A DNA stretch of 64,000 nucleotides from an uncultured Clostridia bacterium (GCA_947623505.1 CANQGT010000007.1:1-64000); one strand, 5' to 3'. Counted from the stretch's first letter, positions 7,396 through 17,569 are shown. Made by a program: numbers and translations. The notes: a model not told the origin generated them from the sequence alone.

Positions 7396-9801
7396 TCACT
7401 GTGTTATCGTTATCCTCTTATCCTTAACGCTTTCCGCAACGCTGTTTATTTCTTTTTTGACGGTGGGAGGCATTTTTTCAAGTGCCGCCGGCATAACCTG
7501 CGTAAATTCCTTAACAGGGATAAAACTTATCCCGCATTTTACCTCCTCGGATATATCCGCAAGATCTTTTATGTTTTCCTCGGGAATAATTACCGCTTTG
7601 CAGCCTGCCTTGTAAGCGGCCATACTTTTTTCTTTAAGACCGCCTATCGGCAGGGCTCTGCCTTTAAGGCTTATCTCGCCTGTCATAGCCACGTCGCGCT
7701 TTATCGGGATTCCCGTAAGCTCCGAAACAAGCGCCGTGGTTATCGCGAGGCCTGCGGAAGGCCCGTCCTTTGGAACGGCGGCCTCAGGAGCGTGGATATG
7801 TATGTCTTTCGTTTTATAAAAATCTCCGTCTATGCCGAAATCGCAGGCTTTGGAGCGAACATATGTAACCGCCGTTTTCGCGCTTTCTTTCATAACGTCG
7901 CCCAAATTTCCGGTGAGCTCTATTTTGCCCGTTCCCTCCGTTGCCGAAACCTCTATCGGCAAAAGCGTGCCTCCCGCGCTTGTCCACGCAAGGCCGTTCA
8001 CGGTGCCGACAAGATTTGTTTTGCTTATCTTTTCCCTGAGATATTTTTTCGGGCCGAGTAACCGCTCTATATTTTTATCCGTAACGCCGAAGCTGCCCTC
8101 GCCCGTTTCGAGGGCGACGCTCGCCTTTCTGCAAAGTGAAGCGATGGCTTTCTTCAGATTTCTTACTCCCGCCTCCGCCGTGTAGCAATCTATCAGCGTG
8201 TATATCGCGTCGGAAGAAATCTTGAATTCCTTTGATGTAAGGCGGTGCTTTTTCATTTCCTCTTTAAGCAGATAATCCTTTGCGATATGGAATTTTTCCT
8301 CAACTGTATATGAATTGAGTTCGATTATCTCCATTCTGTCGTAGAGAGGAGCGGGTATCGTTGAGGTATCGTTGGCGGTTGTTATAAACAGAACCTTTCC
8401 GAGATCCACCGGAAAATCGATAAAATGATCCGTAAAACTGAAATTCTGCTCGGGATCGAGAGCCTCCAAGAGAGCCGACGAGGGATCGCCCTTGTAATCA
8501 GCGCCCACCTTGTCTATCTCGTCAAGCAGAACAATCGGATTCATAACGCCGCTTTTTATTATTGCCTCTATTATTCTGCCGGGCATCGCGCCTATATATG
8601 TTCTTCTGTGACCTCGTATCTCCGCCTCGTCGTGGACTCCTCCGAGAGCTATGCGAACATATTTTCTGTTCATACTTTTCGCAAGGCTCTTAACGATTGA
8701 AGTTTTACCTACTCCGGGAGGGCCCGCAAGGCATAATATCTGCCCCGAAAATTCAGGATTCCTTTTGAAAACGGCAAGAGATTCAAGTATTCTTTCCTTA
8801 ACTTTTTCAAGGGAATAATGCTCGCGCTCAAGTATTTTTCTGCTTTTTTCTATATTTATCGAATCCTTGGTAAACTTTCCGAACGGTATCTCAAGGCATT
8901 TGTCGAGATAGCCTCTTACAACGGTTCCCTCGTGAGAGCCCTGAGGCATTTTCGCGAGCTTATCGCATTCTTTTATAAGCTTTTCCTTTATCTCGCCGGA
9001 GCATTTCAGCTTTTCAATTCTTTCGCGGTAGATCTCCGCTTCTTCCGTCGGGTTATCCCCTTCTCCCAAAGCTTCCGAAATAACTCGCAGTTCCTCGCGA
9101 AGATAATATTCGCGCTGATTCCTGTCAATCGAGTTTTGCACCTTTTCGTGGAGCTCCGCCTCTATTTCAAGAATAGAATTTTCCTTTTTCAGCGTTACAA
9201 GCGTTTTCGCGAGTCTTTCGGCTACCGAAACGGCCTCAAGTATTTCCTGCTTTTCCTCATAATCTATAAAAGAGTTTGAAGCGATAAAATCGCAGAGCTT
9301 TCCGCCGTCTCCGATAGATAAAACGCCCGCTCTTATTTCATTGCTTATTTTCGGCATTATTGAGGCGTATCTTTCAAATTCTTTTTTTATCGCGCGAACG
9401 TAAGCCTTTGATTCTCTGCTTTCCTCGAAAGTCGTGTCCTCAACCGCGTCTATCGCGGCGTTTATAAACGGTCTGCTTTGAGTAAAGGACAGAAGTATTC
9501 CTCTGCGCTCCCCTATCACAACGGCGCGTAGATTTTCGGAATTGGGTATTCTTATAAGCTGCTTTACGGTGCATATAACTCCGAAAGGAAAAAGGTCTTC
9601 GATATCGGGATCGTCCACCGCAGCGTCACGCTGGGCAACAAGAAAAACCTTTTGATTTGAATTCATAGCTGATTTAAGAGCCGCGACGCTCTTTTTTCTG
9701 CCCACGTCAAAATGCAGCGTCATATCGGGGAAAACAACAAGCCCCCGAAGCGGCACCGTCGGCATATAAAGCATTTCGTTTTCTATTTCAAAGTTTTCCA
9801 T
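7396..9801 (-). CDS. lon: ATP-dependent protease Lon
   Basis: The product of 801 residues degrades misfolded and regulatory proteins in the cytoplasm. It has the N-terminal Lon substrate-binding domain (starting around MPTVPLRGLVVFP), an AAA+ module with Walker A GPPGVGKTS and Walker B LLDEIDK, and the C-terminal S16 protease with Ser in KDGPSAG and the downstream Lys. The start at 9801 follows an AGAGGA site; the 32 extra upstream codons overlap the promoter. It is the first gene of lon-engB-lysA. Confidence 0.97.
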   Translation of the reverse strand: MENFEIENEMLYMPTVPLRGLVVFPDMTLHFDVGRKKSVAALKSAMNSNQKVFLVAQRDAAVDDPDIEDLFPFGVICTVKQLIRIPNSENLRAVVIGERRGILLSFTQSRPFINAAIDAVEDTTFEESRESKAYVRAIKKEFERYASIMPKISNEIRAGVLSIGDGGKLCDFIASNSFIDYEEKQEILEAVSVAERLAKTLVTLKKENSILEIEAELHEKVQNSIDRNQREYYLREELRVISEALGEGDNPTEEAEIYRERIEKLKCSGEIKEKLIKECDKLAKMPQGSHEGTVVRGYLDKCLEIPFGKFTKDSINIEKSRKILEREHYSLEKVKERILESLAVFKRNPEFSGQILCLAGPPGVGKTSIVKSLAKSMNRKYVRIALGGVHDEAEIRGHRRTYIGAMPGRIIEAIIKSGVMNPIVLLDEIDKVGADYKGDPSSALLEALDPEQNFSFTDHFIDFPVDLGKVLFITTANDTSTIPAPLYDRMEIIELNSYTVEEKFHIAKDYLLKEEMKKHRLTSKEFKISSDAIYTLIDCYTAEAGVRNLKKAIASLCRKASVALETGEGSFGVTDKNIERLLGPKKYLREKISKTNLVGTVNGLAWTSAGGTLLPIEVSATEGTGKIELTGNLGDVMKESAKTAVTYVRSKACDFGIDGDFYKTKDIHIHAPEAAVPKDGPSAGLAITTALVSELTGIPIKRDVAMTGEISLKGRALPIGGLKEKSMAAYKAGCKAVIIPEENIKDLADISEEVKCGISFIPVKEFTQVMPAALEKMPPTVKKEINSVAESVKDKRITITQ

Positions 9802-9868
9802 ATTATCCTCTGCAAAAATATAGTTTTTCGTTAGGGCTTGCAAACGCCCGTAAACAGTTATTGATTGA

Positions 9869-9897
9869 ATTATATAATATAAAAATGAAAAAGGCAA
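9869..9897 (-). promoter_or_regulatory. Promoter of lon
   Basis: TTGCCT (9892-9897), 17-bp spacer, TATAAT (9869-9874) on the minus strand. A small GGGC/GCCC hairpin lies in the leader between here and the lon start. I see no CIRCE element. Confidence 0.65.
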
Positions 9898-9906
9898 GCA
9901 AAAAGG

Positions 9907-9948
9907 AAAAAGGCGAGCAAAAGCCGAATACCGCTAAGCCGCCTTTTT
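9907..9948 (-). terminator. Terminator of tig-clpP-clpX
   Basis: AAAAAGGCG (9907-9915) pairs with CGCCTTTTT (9940-9948). On the minus strand the stem ends in a T-run. It directly precedes the lon promoter. Confidence 0.75.
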
Positions 9949-9953
9949 CGTTA

Positions 9954-11231
9954 TTATGCGTTTTTGAGATCGGAAATTTTAAGTTCTCTGCTCTCTCTCA
10001 CCGGATTGCGGAGGATTATCGGCTCCGTTCCGTTTTTGACCGAGTCCGCCGTGATTATTATTTTTTCAACCGTATGGTCGCTCGGTATTCTGTACATAAG
10101 TCCTGTGAGCAGCTTTTCCAAAACGCTTCGCAGTCCCCTTGCGCCGGTTTTTCTTTCAAGCGTTACATCGGCGACGGCCTCAAGCGCCTCCTTCTTAAAT
10201 TCAAGGCTTACTCCGTCCATCTCAAACAGCTTAACATACTGCTTGACAATGGCGTTTTTCGGCTCCGTCATTATTCTGATAAGAGATTTTTTGTCAAGAT
10301 CGTCAAGAACCGTTATAACAGGTATTCTTCCGATAAGCTCGGGAATAAGGCCGTATTTGACAAGATCGTGATGCACCGTCTGCTTCATAAGCTCGGCGGG
10401 CTCTATTTCCTTGCTTTCAATATCCGCACCGAAGCCCATTGAGCTTGAACCCACACGCTTTTTGATGACTTTTTCGATACCGTCGAAAGCGCCTCCGCAG
10501 ATAAACAGGATATTCGTTGTGTCAATCTGAATAAAATCCTGCTGAGGATGCTTTCTTCCGCCCCCGGGAGGAACGTTTGAAACGGTGCCCTCAAGTATTT
10601 TCAAAAGAGCCTGCTGAACGCCTTCGCCGCTTACGTCCCTTGTGATAGAGCGGTTTTCCGACTTACGGGATATTTTATCTATCTCGTCAACGTAAATGAT
10701 TCCGCGCTGCGCTCTTTCAATATCAAAATCGGCGGCCTGAATAAGACGAAGCAGTATATTTTCAACGTCCTCGCCTACATAACCCGCTTCGGTGAGCGTT
10801 GTGGCGTCTGCTATTGCAAACGGCACGTTCAGTATTTTGGCAAGAGTCTGGGCAAGCATCGTTTTGCCGACGCCCGTAGGCCCGATAAGCAGAATATTGC
10901 TTTTCTGAAGCTCCAAATCGTCCTTTGAAGACGAATAAATACGCTTGTAATGATTATAAACGGCTACCGAAAGGGCGATTTTGGCGTCCTCCTGCCCGAT
11001 AACGTATTCGTCAAGCATATTTTTAATTTCTTCGGGCTTTGGCAGAAGCATATCCGCCTCCGTCTCGTTTTTTTTCGGCAAAGGAGGCATGCCTATGATC
11101 TGATTGCAAACGGATATGCATTCATCGCAGATAAATACACCCGGGCCCTCGATGAGCTTGTGAACCATTTTCTCGGATTTTCCGCAAAAAGAGCATCTCG
11201 CGTAATGATTTTTTTCCTCTTCGTTGTTCAT
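9954..11231 (-). CDS. clpX: ClpX ATP-dependent unfoldase
   Basis: ClpX (425 residues) unfolds tagged substrates and feeds them to ClpP. The N-terminal zinc-binding domain has CSFCGKS and CDEC. The AAA+ core has Walker A GPTGVGKT and Walker [10 protein letters not shown]. The conserved [10 protein letters not shown] segment lies in the C-terminal lobe, and a GFGAD loop is present. It follows clpP by 20 bp. Confidence 0.97.
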   Translation of the reverse strand: MNNEEEKNHYARCSFCGKSEKMVHKLIEGPGVFICDECISVCNQIIGMPPLPKKNETEADMLLPKPEEIKNMLDEYVIGQEDAKIALSVAVYNHYKRIYSSSKDDLELQKSNILLIGPTGVGKTMLAQTLAKILNVPFAIADATTLTEAGYVGEDVENILLRLIQAADFDIERAQRGIIYVDEIDKISRKSENRSITRDVSGEGVQQALLKILEGTVSNVPPGGGRKHPQQDFIQIDTTNILFICGGAFDGIEKVIKKRVGSSSMGFGADIESKEIEPAELMKQTVHHDLVKYGLIPELIGRIPVITVLDDLDKKSLIRIMTEPKNAIVKQYVKLFEMDGVSLEFKKEALEAVADVTLERKTGARGLRSVLEKLLTGLMYRIPSDHTVEKIIITADSVKNGTEPIILRNPVRESRELKISDLKNA

Positions 11232-11251
11232 AGCTAAACCTCGTTTATAGA

Positions 11252-11842
11252 TTATCTTTTGTCGATTACTTTATCAACAAGACCGTACTCCATAGCCTCT
11301 TGCGCCGTCATCCAGTTGTCCCTGTCCGTATCCTTCGCAAGCTCCTCAACGGTCTTTCCGCAGTTATCGGCAAGTATCTTATTCAGCCTTTCCTTAGTCT
11401 GAACAAGGTTTTTGGCGGCTATTTCTATATCCGTCGTCTGGCCGGTAAGCCCGTGGCCGCCGATAAGCGGCTGATGAATGAGAATGGAACTGTTCGGGAG
11501 CGCTATCCTCTTGCCCTTTGCTCCGCTTGAAAGCAGAAACGCGCCCATTGAGGCCGCCATACCGACGCAGATGGTGGAAACGTCGCACTTAATATACTGC
11601 ATCGTATCGTAAATCGCGAGGCCGTCAGTAACTGAGCCGCCGGGAGAATTGATATAAAGGCTTATATCCTTCTCGCTGTCCTGGCCCTCAAGAAAAAGGA
11701 GCTGCGCCACAACGAGGGATGCCGTCTGCGCGTTTACCTCGTCCGAAAGAACGATAATTCTGTCGTTCAGAAGACGGGAAAAAATATCCATTGAGCGCTC
11801 TCCGTTGGAAGTCTGCTCAACTACATAAGGTACCAATGCCAT
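11252..11842 (-). CDS. clpP: ClpP protease proteolytic subunit
   Basis: The 196-residue S14 serine peptidase forms the tetradecameric chamber used by ClpX and other Clp ATPases. The catalytic Ser is in GMAASMGAF, the His in [10 protein letters not shown] and the Asp in DTDRDNWM. It sits between tig and clpX, the common bacterial order. Confidence 0.97.
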   Translation of the reverse strand: MALVPYVVEQTSNGERSMDIFSRLLNDRIIVLSDEVNAQTASLVVAQLLFLEGQDSEKDISLYINSPGGSVTDGLAIYDTMQYIKCDVSTICVGMAASMGAFLLSSGAKGKRIALPNSSILIHQPLIGGHGLTGQTTDIEIAAKNLVQTKERLNKILADNCGKTVEELAKDTDRDNWMTAQEAMEYGLVDKVIDKR

Positions 11843-11870
11843 AATAAATCACTGCCTTTTTAAATAATAT

Positions 11871-13148
11871 TTATTCGATGACCGCCGAGCTGACGATCAA
11901 ATCAACCGCTTTGTTTCTCGCAACGTCCTCAGCAAGCTGAGAAGCGGGCACTGCCTTTTTCACCTGTTCGGCGTCCATTCCGTAATTTTCACCGAGCTTT
12001 GCGGCCTCTTCGTTTATCTCTTCTTCGTTGGCCTCTATATTCTCCGCCTTAATAATCGCGGTAAGAGCAACGGAAAGTTTCACCTGCTTTTCGGCGCTCT
12101 CTTTAAGAGTTGCTCTGAAAGTATCCTTATCCTGCCCCATATACCGGAGATAAGTGTCTAAATCAAGGCCGCTGTTTTTGAGTCTGTAAGTATATTCGTT
12201 GAGCATTTCGTCCGTTCTCTTTTCTATCATACATTCGGGAATAACGGCTTCCATATTTTCAACGACTTTATCGAGCAGCTTGTTTTCGGTTTCAGTCTTT
12301 GCGTTTTCCGTTTTGCGCTCTTCTATTTTCTTTTTTAGATCGGCTTTGAGTTCATCAAGAGTATCAAATTCCGAAACGTCCTTTGCAAATTCATCGTCAA
12401 GCTCGGGGAGCTCGTTTTTCTTAATCTCATGGAGCTTGCATTTGAACACCGCGTCCTTGCCGGCGAGTTCGGGAGTGTATTCCTGCGGGAAAGTAACGTT
12501 TACATCAAATTCATCATCGATATTATGGCCGACAACCTGATCCTCAAATCCCGGAATAAAGCTGCCTGAGCCGAGTTCGAGGGAATAATTTTCGCCTTTT
12601 CCGCCGTCAAAAGCGGCGCCGTCGACAAAGCCCTCAAAATCTATTGTAACGGTGTCTCCCGTCTCGGCGGCTCTGTCAGCAACGTCGATAAGGCGGGAAT
12701 TTCTCTTCTGCATTGAAAGAAGCTCGTTTTCAACATCCTCATCCGTTGCCTCAACGGATATTTTTTCCGTTTTAAGGCCTTTATATTCACCGAGTTTTAC
12801 TTCGGGATAAGTAGTTACCGTCATAGTGATCTCAACGCCCTGCGCTTTGCTCATAACGGGAACGTCAACGTCCGACGTGTCAACGACGTTGAGGCCCGCC
12901 TCTTCAAAAGCGGCGGAAACGGCGTCGGGATAAACCTCGTCGAGAGCGCCCTCATAGAACGTCTGCTCGCCGTACATTTTTTCTATCATTCCCATGGGCG
13001 CCTTGCCCTTTCTGAAACCGGGAAGCTGAATATTCTTTTTCTCTTTAAAATATGCCTTTTTGCAGGCTTCGGTGAAGGTTTCACTGTCCACCGTTACGGT
13101 GAGTCTGTATGTATTCACATCAGTTTTCTCGGATGATTTAAGCGCCAT
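11871..13148 (-). CDS. tig: Trigger factor
   Basis: The product (425 residues) is a ribosome-associated chaperone with PPIase activity that binds nascent chains. The ribosome-binding GFRKGKAPMG signature lies near residue 45, the FKBP-like PPIase domain at about 150-235 (TVTIDFEGFVDG...), and the helical C-terminal domain follows. The start at 13148 has a strong TAGGAGGTC site; the ATG 11 codons upstream has none. It is the first gene of tig-clpP-clpX. Confidence 0.97.
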   Translation of the reverse strand: MALKSSEKTDVNTYRLTVTVDSETFTEACKKAYFKEKKNIQLPGFRKGKAPMGMIEKMYGEQTFYEGALDEVYPDAVSAAFEEAGLNVVDTSDVDVPVMSKAQGVEITMTVTTYPEVKLGEYKGLKTEKISVEATDEDVENELLSMQKRNSRLIDVADRAAETGDTVTIDFEGFVDGAAFDGGKGENYSLELGSGSFIPGFEDQVVGHNIDDEFDVNVTFPQEYTPELAGKDAVFKCKLHEIKKNELPELDDEFAKDVSEFDTLDELKADLKKKIEERKTENAKTETENKLLDKVVENMEAVIPECMIEKRTDEMLNEYTYRLKNSGLDLDTYLRYMGQDKDTFRATLKESAEKQVKLSVALTAIIKAENIEANEEEINEEAAKLGENYGMDAEQVKKAVPASQLAEDVARNKAVDLIVSSAVIE

Positions 13149-13173
13149 CAATAGACCTCCTAAGAAATTTTTA

Positions 13174-13219
13174 CTAATCATCGATTAGGCATTATATCAC
13201 ATATGCGGCTCATTTTCAA
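13174..13219 (-). promoter_or_regulatory. Promoter of tig-clpP-clpX with inverted repeat near the start site
   Basis: TTGAAA (13214-13219), 17-bp spacer, TATAAT (13191-13196). Just downstream, CTAATC-ATC-GATTAG (13174-13188) is a perfect 6-3-6 inverted repeat near the expected transcription start, a position suited to a repressor site. Confidence 0.65.
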
Positions 13220-13245
13220 GAAAAAATAAATAATATTATATTATA

Positions 13246-13932
13246 TCAATACTTTAAAACCAAATAAGGGGTAAAATTCACTCTGTCACAGGAAACAAGT
13301 CTGAAAACAACGCCGTTTCTTTCGCCGTTTTCCGCGTATCTGGCCGCCTCTCCATGAAGATGCCCGTAAAAGCATTTTTTTATTCCGTATTCGTTAAGAA
13401 GCGAAAGGATGCCTTGGCACTGAGTATCGGCGGTGAGCGGCGGATAATGAAGAAAAACTATTTTTTCGTCGTTTTCGGCGCTGTCAAGGCTCATACGCAG
13501 GCGTATAAGCTCTCTTTCGAGCACTTTTTCATCGTGCTCCTCCGCGTTTTCAAAAAGCCAGCCGCGTGAACCGCAGACCGAAACGCCGCCGCACGAAAAT
13601 GAATTGTTTTGCAGTATCTTAATCGTGTTAAAGCCATTATCGTTTATAAAAGCATTCATTTTTTTAAGCGTGCTCCACCAATAATCGTGATTGCCTTTGA
13701 TTATTATTTTGTTTCCGTTAAGTCCGTTTATGAAACGAAAATCGGCTTCGAGCCCGTCAAAATCCATCGCCCAGCTTATATCGCCCGCAATAACAACGGT
13801 ATCGTTTTCGCCAACGACTTTATTCCAATTGTTTTTTAATTTTTCTGTATAATTTTCCCAGCCGTCAAACGTATCCATCGGCTTATCTGTTCCGAAAGAA
13901 AGATGAGTGTCGGCAATAGCGAATAAAGACAT
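13246..13932 (-). CDS. Calcineurin-like metallophosphoesterase
   Basis: The 228-residue protein carries the complete dinuclear-metal signature: ADTHL at the N-terminus, AGDISW, GNHDYWW, a lone His in FLHYPPL and GHLHG. It resembles the small YkuE/phosphoesterase proteins of Firmicutes. The substrate cannot be read from sequence. No signal peptide or membrane segment is visible. It is transcribed alone, divergent from the DUF1540 gene. Confidence 0.88.
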   Translation of the reverse strand: MSLFAIADTHLSFGTDKPMDTFDGWENYTEKLKNNWNKVVGENDTVVIAGDISWAMDFDGLEADFRFINGLNGNKIIIKGNHDYWWSTLKKMNAFINDNGFNTIKILQNNSFSCGGVSVCGSRGWLFENAEEHDEKVLERELIRLRMSLDSAENDEKIVFLHYPPLTADTQCQGILSLLNEYGIKKCFYGHLHGEAARYAENGERNGVVFRLVSCDRVNFTPYLVLKY

Positions 13933-13994
13933 AATTTCTCCTTGAATAAACGGAAACGGCTCCGTTAAAAATATATATGAAGGGAGTGAAAACG

Positions 13995-14162
13995 ATGAAC
14001 GAAATCAAAGGAATTTCCTGCGAGGTAAAGAACTGCATTTACCACGATAAATCCGATCGCTGCAACGCCGGCCACATCGTAGTCGGAAACGAAAGCGCCA
14101 CAAAAACAACAGAAACAAAATGCGAGACCTTTGAATGCTGCGATAATTGCAACTGCGAATAA
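13995..14162 (+). CDS. DUF1540 small cysteine-rich protein
   Basis: Fifty-five residues with a Cx4C...Cx(n)C pattern (CEVKNCIYHDKSDRCNAGHI) and a C-terminal CETFECCDNCNCE cluster, matching the DUF1540 family common in Clostridia. The start at 13995 is preceded by AGGGAG. Metal binding is plausible from the eight cysteines and one His, but the function is unknown. It is an isolated gene on the plus strand. Confidence 0.85.
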   Translation: MNEIKGISCEVKNCIYHDKSDRCNAGHIVVGNESATKTTETKCETFECCDNCNCE

Positions 14163-14188
14163 GGCTTAAAAAACTTACTCATCAAATA

Positions 14189-14216
14189 AAAACGGCTCTT
14201 TGAGCCGTTTTTTATA
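14189..14216. terminator. Bidirectional terminator between the DUF1540 gene and thrC
   Basis: AAAACGGCTC...GAGCCGTTTT stem with A- and T-runs on both sides. Its right edge overlaps the thrC stop codon, so one hairpin probably serves both convergent genes. Confidence 0.85.
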
Positions 14217-15708
14217 TTTTTAAAAGTTCAAATACCATTTCGCTCATATTTTCCTTACCGCACACATTCGTAAATCTTACGGCTTTTTCCTTTAGAGAGG
14301 CGATTGGCGCGGGTATGGGCGCTTTGGTCGTTTCAAACAATTTATCGGCCATTTCAAATTCATCTGAATCGAAAGACTTTCCGCCGTTCAGCGCGGTAAG
14401 AACGCTCTTTGAAAATTTATACGGCGAGGCGGTCGAGTCTATCACCGTAGGCGTGCCGTCCCCCGTTCGCTTTGCGTATTCGTCATAAACCTTCAGCGCC
14501 ACCGCGGTATGGGTATCGCAAAGATATCCGTATTTTTCAAAATGTGACTTGATTGTTTCGTCCACCTCGTCCTCCGCGGCAAAGCCCGCGTCAAAGGTTT
14601 CGCGAATATCGGCAAGAAGTTCTTTTGAAATCTCATATTTGCCTTTTTCCGAAAGCGCTTTCATAAGAGATTTTACGAAATTATCGTCGTTTCCGCCGAT
14701 ATGATAAAGAAGTCTCTCAAGGTTTGAGGAAATGAGAATATCCATACTCGGGGAAGTCGTTGTGTAAAATCTTCTGTTTTTATCATAAACTCCCGTGCAG
14801 AGAAAATCCGTCAGAACATTATTTGAATTGGATGCGCACACGAGTTTTTTGATCGGCAGACCCATTTTCTTCGCGTAATACGCGGCAAGAATGTTGCCGA
14901 AATTGCCCGTCGGAACAACTGCGTTTATCACATCGCCGGCTTTTACCGAACCGTTCTTAATCATATCGCAGTAGGCGGAAAAATAATAAACGATCTGCGG
15001 AACGAGTCTGCCCCAATTTATGGAATTTGCGGAAGAAAACGCCATATTTTTTTCGGCAAGGCGTCTTTTTACTTCAGCGTCGGTAAAAATTGATTTAACC
15101 GCGCTTTGAGCGTCGTCAAAATTGCCTTTAACGGCGCAGACGGCAACGTTTTCGCCCTCTTGTGTAACCATTTGCAGCTTCTGCATAGGAGAAACGCCGT
15201 CAACGGGATAGAAAACGAGGATCTTCGTTTTGTCAACGTCTTTAAATCCCTCAAGCGCCGCCTTGCCGGTATCGCCCGAAGTGGCGACAAGTATAACGAT
15301 CGTCTTACCGTCGGCGGTTTTTTTGGCGGAGACCGTCATAAGATACGGCAAAAGCTGGAGCGCCATATCCTTAAAGGCGCAGGTCGGCCCGTGCCATAAC
15401 TCAAGAATATTTTTTGCTCCGTCGATATGCACAATGGGCGCTATCGCGGGAGACGAAAATTTATCCGCGCCGTATGCCCCCTCAACGCAGTAATTCAATT
15501 CCTCCTCGGAAAAATCGGTAAGAAATTCCCTGAGCACCGTTTTTGCCCTGTCAATATAGCTCATATCGACCATTGAGGCAATTTTTTCAGCGGAAAAACA
15601 CGGAATTTCGCAAGGCACAAAAAGGCCGCCTTCGTCGCTTATTCCCTTGGCGATTGCCTGCGCGGAGGTTATTTTGATTGAACTGTCACGGGTTGAGGTG
15701 TAAAACAT
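14212..15708 (-). CDS. thrC: Threonine synthase
   Basis: A 498-residue fold-type II PLP enzyme that makes threonine from O-phosphohomoserine. The PLP-lysine segment is GPTCAFKDMALQ (about residue 113), and the glycine-rich phosphate loop is VPTGNFGN. The long form with a YTSTRDSS N-terminus is the type shared by Clostridia and fungi/E. coli. It lies 44 bp after yraN and may be the last gene of the rplS operon, although an internal promoter is possible. Confidence 0.95.
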   Translation of the reverse strand: MFYTSTRDSSIKITSAQAIAKGISDEGGLFVPCEIPCFSAEKIASMVDMSYIDRAKTVLREFLTDFSEEELNYCVEGAYGADKFSSPAIAPIVHIDGAKNILELWHGPTCAFKDMALQLLPYLMTVSAKKTADGKTIVILVATSGDTGKAALEGFKDVDKTKILVFYPVDGVSPMQKLQMVTQEGENVAVCAVKGNFDDAQSAVKSIFTDAEVKRRLAEKNMAFSSANSINWGRLVPQIVYYFSAYCDMIKNGSVKAGDVINAVVPTGNFGNILAAYYAKKMGLPIKKLVCASNSNNVLTDFLCTGVYDKNRRFYTTTSPSMDILISSNLERLLYHIGGNDDNFVKSLMKALSEKGKYEISKELLADIRETFDAGFAAEDEVDETIKSHFEKYGYLCDTHTAVALKVYDEYAKRTGDGTPTVIDSTASPYKFSKSVLTALNGGKSFDSDEFEMADKLFETTKAPIPAPIASLKEKAVRFTNVCGKENMSEMVFELLKI

Positions 15709-15752
15709 AGTTTTTCTCCTGTAATCTGCATATAGTTTTTATTTAACACATT

Positions 15753-16106
15753 TTAATATAACTGAAAAGCATTTTCAAGATGTTTTATAGATTTAATTTC
15801 GCCGTTTTCGGTAAATACCTCCACAACGTCGAACCTCGGCTGAAGTTTTGCGGGATTTTTCTGCAAATACAGCGCGGCGGTTTTGGCGATTTTTTCCTGC
15901 TTTGAAATATCGACAAATTCCGACGGCGAGGCGATTGACTTCGCGCTGCGCATTTTGACCTCGATAAAGCATATATAGCCGCGCTTTTTCATTATCAAAT
16001 CTATCTCGCCGAAACGTGAAGAATAATTTACGTCAAGTAGCTTGTATCGCTTTTTTTGCAGATACTCGCAGGCTTTAAGCTCCGCCAGCTTACCGAGGCT
16101 GTTCAT
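15753..16106 (-). CDS. YraN family protein (UPF0102)
   Basis: The 117-residue protein has the restriction-endonuclease-like core: GE(A/L)KA-type start, FGEIDLI and CFIEVKMR, which supply the D...ExK catalytic pattern. The cellular role is not established. It overlaps rnhB by 17 bp, the usual rnhB-yraN order. Confidence 0.93.
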   Translation of the reverse strand: MNSLGKLAELKACEYLQKKRYKLLDVNYSSRFGEIDLIMKKRGYICFIEVKMRSAKSIASPSEFVDISKQEKIAKTAALYLQKNPAKLQPRFDVVEVFTENGEIKSIKHLENAFQLY

Positions 16107-16719
16107 CGTTCAGCACCTTTTTCAAAAAACTTTTTCTATGCGCGGCGCATATACCGTATTTAGCTATTCTTTCATAATGCAGCTTTGTGCCGTAGCCCTT
16201 ATGGCGTTCAAACGCGTACTGCGGATATTTTTCGGCAAGAGCAAGCATATATCTGTCCCTCGAGACTTTGGCGATTATTGAGGCCGCGGCTATTGAGGCG
16301 CTGCGGGCGTCGCCTTTTACAATCGTTTTGCAGTCGGTATCGAGCGGCGGCTTTTGATTCCCGTCCACAAGCGCTATATCGGGCCTGATATTAAGCCCGT
16401 CAACCGCTCTTTTCATCGCGAGAAAGGTTGCCTGCAAAATGTTTATTTCGTCAATTTCCTTTTCGCTCGCGGTGCCGACCGACCACGCGGCGCACTCGTC
16501 GATTATTTTATCGTAAAGAATTTCGCGCTTTTTTTCCGAGAGCTTTTTTGAATCGTTCACGCCCTCGATGATATGCCCTTTCGGCAGAACGACCGCGGCG
16601 GCGAAAACAGGCCCCGCAAGAGGGCCTCGGCCGGCTTCGTCCACTCCGCAAATAATATTGTACCCGTTGGCGCGGGCCTCGTTTTCAAATTCAAGCCAAT
16701 CCATATCACGGCAGCTCAA
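16090..16719 (-). CDS. rnhB: Ribonuclease HII
   Basis: The 209-residue enzyme removes ribonucleotides and RNA from RNA-DNA hybrids. The acidic residues are seen in GVDEAGRGPLAGPV and in the ALVDG segment. It overlaps rbgA at its start and yraN at its end, so translation is probably coupled. Confidence 0.96.
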   Translation of the reverse strand: MSCRDMDWLEFENEARANGYNIICGVDEAGRGPLAGPVFAAAVVLPKGHIIEGVNDSKKLSEKKREILYDKIIDECAAWSVGTASEKEIDEINILQATFLAMKRAVDGLNIRPDIALVDGNQKPPLDTDCKTIVKGDARSASIAAASIIAKVSRDRYMLALAEKYPQYAFERHKGYGTKLHYERIAKYGICAAHRKSFLKKVLNDEQPR

Positions 16720-17569
16720 GACTTATACGCCCGAGCTTTCCTCCCCTGAATTCATCGCATATAATAACGGCGGCACGTTCGTAATCTATTTCTCCGCCTT
16801 TTAAAAGAAAGCCGCGTTTCTTTCCTATTTTTTCAAGGATTTCCCAGCCTTCAAGCTCCTCGAATTTCTCGATTTTATACCGTTCGGCTATCATTTCGGG
16901 GTGAGTTTTTACAAGCGTTTCGAGAAGCCTGCACGCAAGAGTTTCCCTATCCGTAACCTCGTCCTTAACGGAGCCGATGAACGCCAGCCTGTCGCCCACC
17001 TCGGGATCGTCGAATTTCGGCCAAAGCACTCCGGGCGTGTCAAGCAGTTCTATTCCGCCGCCGCAGCTGAACCACTGATTGTTTTTTGTCACTCCCGCGC
17101 GGTCGGCCACCGCCGCCTTGCTCTCCCCCGACATTCTGTTTATGAAAGAGGATTTGCCCGTATTCGGAATGCCCACAACCATAAGTCTTAACGGTTTTCC
17201 CGCCATTTCACGCTCGCGGTTGCGCTTTATAACGGGCGCGAGAGCGCTTTTGCAGACCGAATGAAACTTTCCGAGCCCCCTGCCGCTTCGGCAGTCGGCG
17301 GCGAGAGCGAAAATGCCGCGGCTTTTAAAATAATCTATCCATATCTCCGTTGCCTTGTCATCCGCCATATCGCATTTGTTGAGCACAACGACGCGAGGCT
17401 TTGTGCTTATCATTTCGCCAAGCTCGGGATTTGCGCTTGAACGCGGTATTCTCGCGTCAACTATTTCAACTATCCCGTCAACAAGGCTGAGATTTTCTTT
17501 TATCAGCCGCCTCGTTTTAGCCATATGACCGGGGAACCACTGCACGCTCTGCTTTTGAAAATCGGGCAT
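16706..17569 (-). CDS. rbgA: Ribosome biogenesis GTPase RbgA (YlqF)
   Basis: A circularly permuted GTPase of 287 residues used in late 50S assembly. G4 (NKCD) precedes G1 (GIPNTGKSS) and G3 (DTPGVLWP), the permuted order expected. The N-terminal WFPGHMAKT motif is diagnostic. It follows rplS and precedes rnhB, as in many Firmicutes. Confidence 0.96.
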   Translation of the reverse strand: MPDFQKQSVQWFPGHMAKTRRLIKENLSLVDGIVEIVDARIPRSSANPELGEMISTKPRVVVLNKCDMADDKATEIWIDYFKSRGIFALAADCRSGRGLGKFHSVCKSALAPVIKRNREREMAGKPLRLMVVGIPNTGKSSFINRMSGESKAAVADRAGVTKNNQWFSCGGGIELLDTPGVLWPKFDDPEVGDRLAFIGSVKDEVTDRETLACRLLETLVKTHPEMIAERYKIEKFEELEGWEILEKIGKKRGFLLKGGEIDYERAAVIICDEFRGGKLGRISLELP

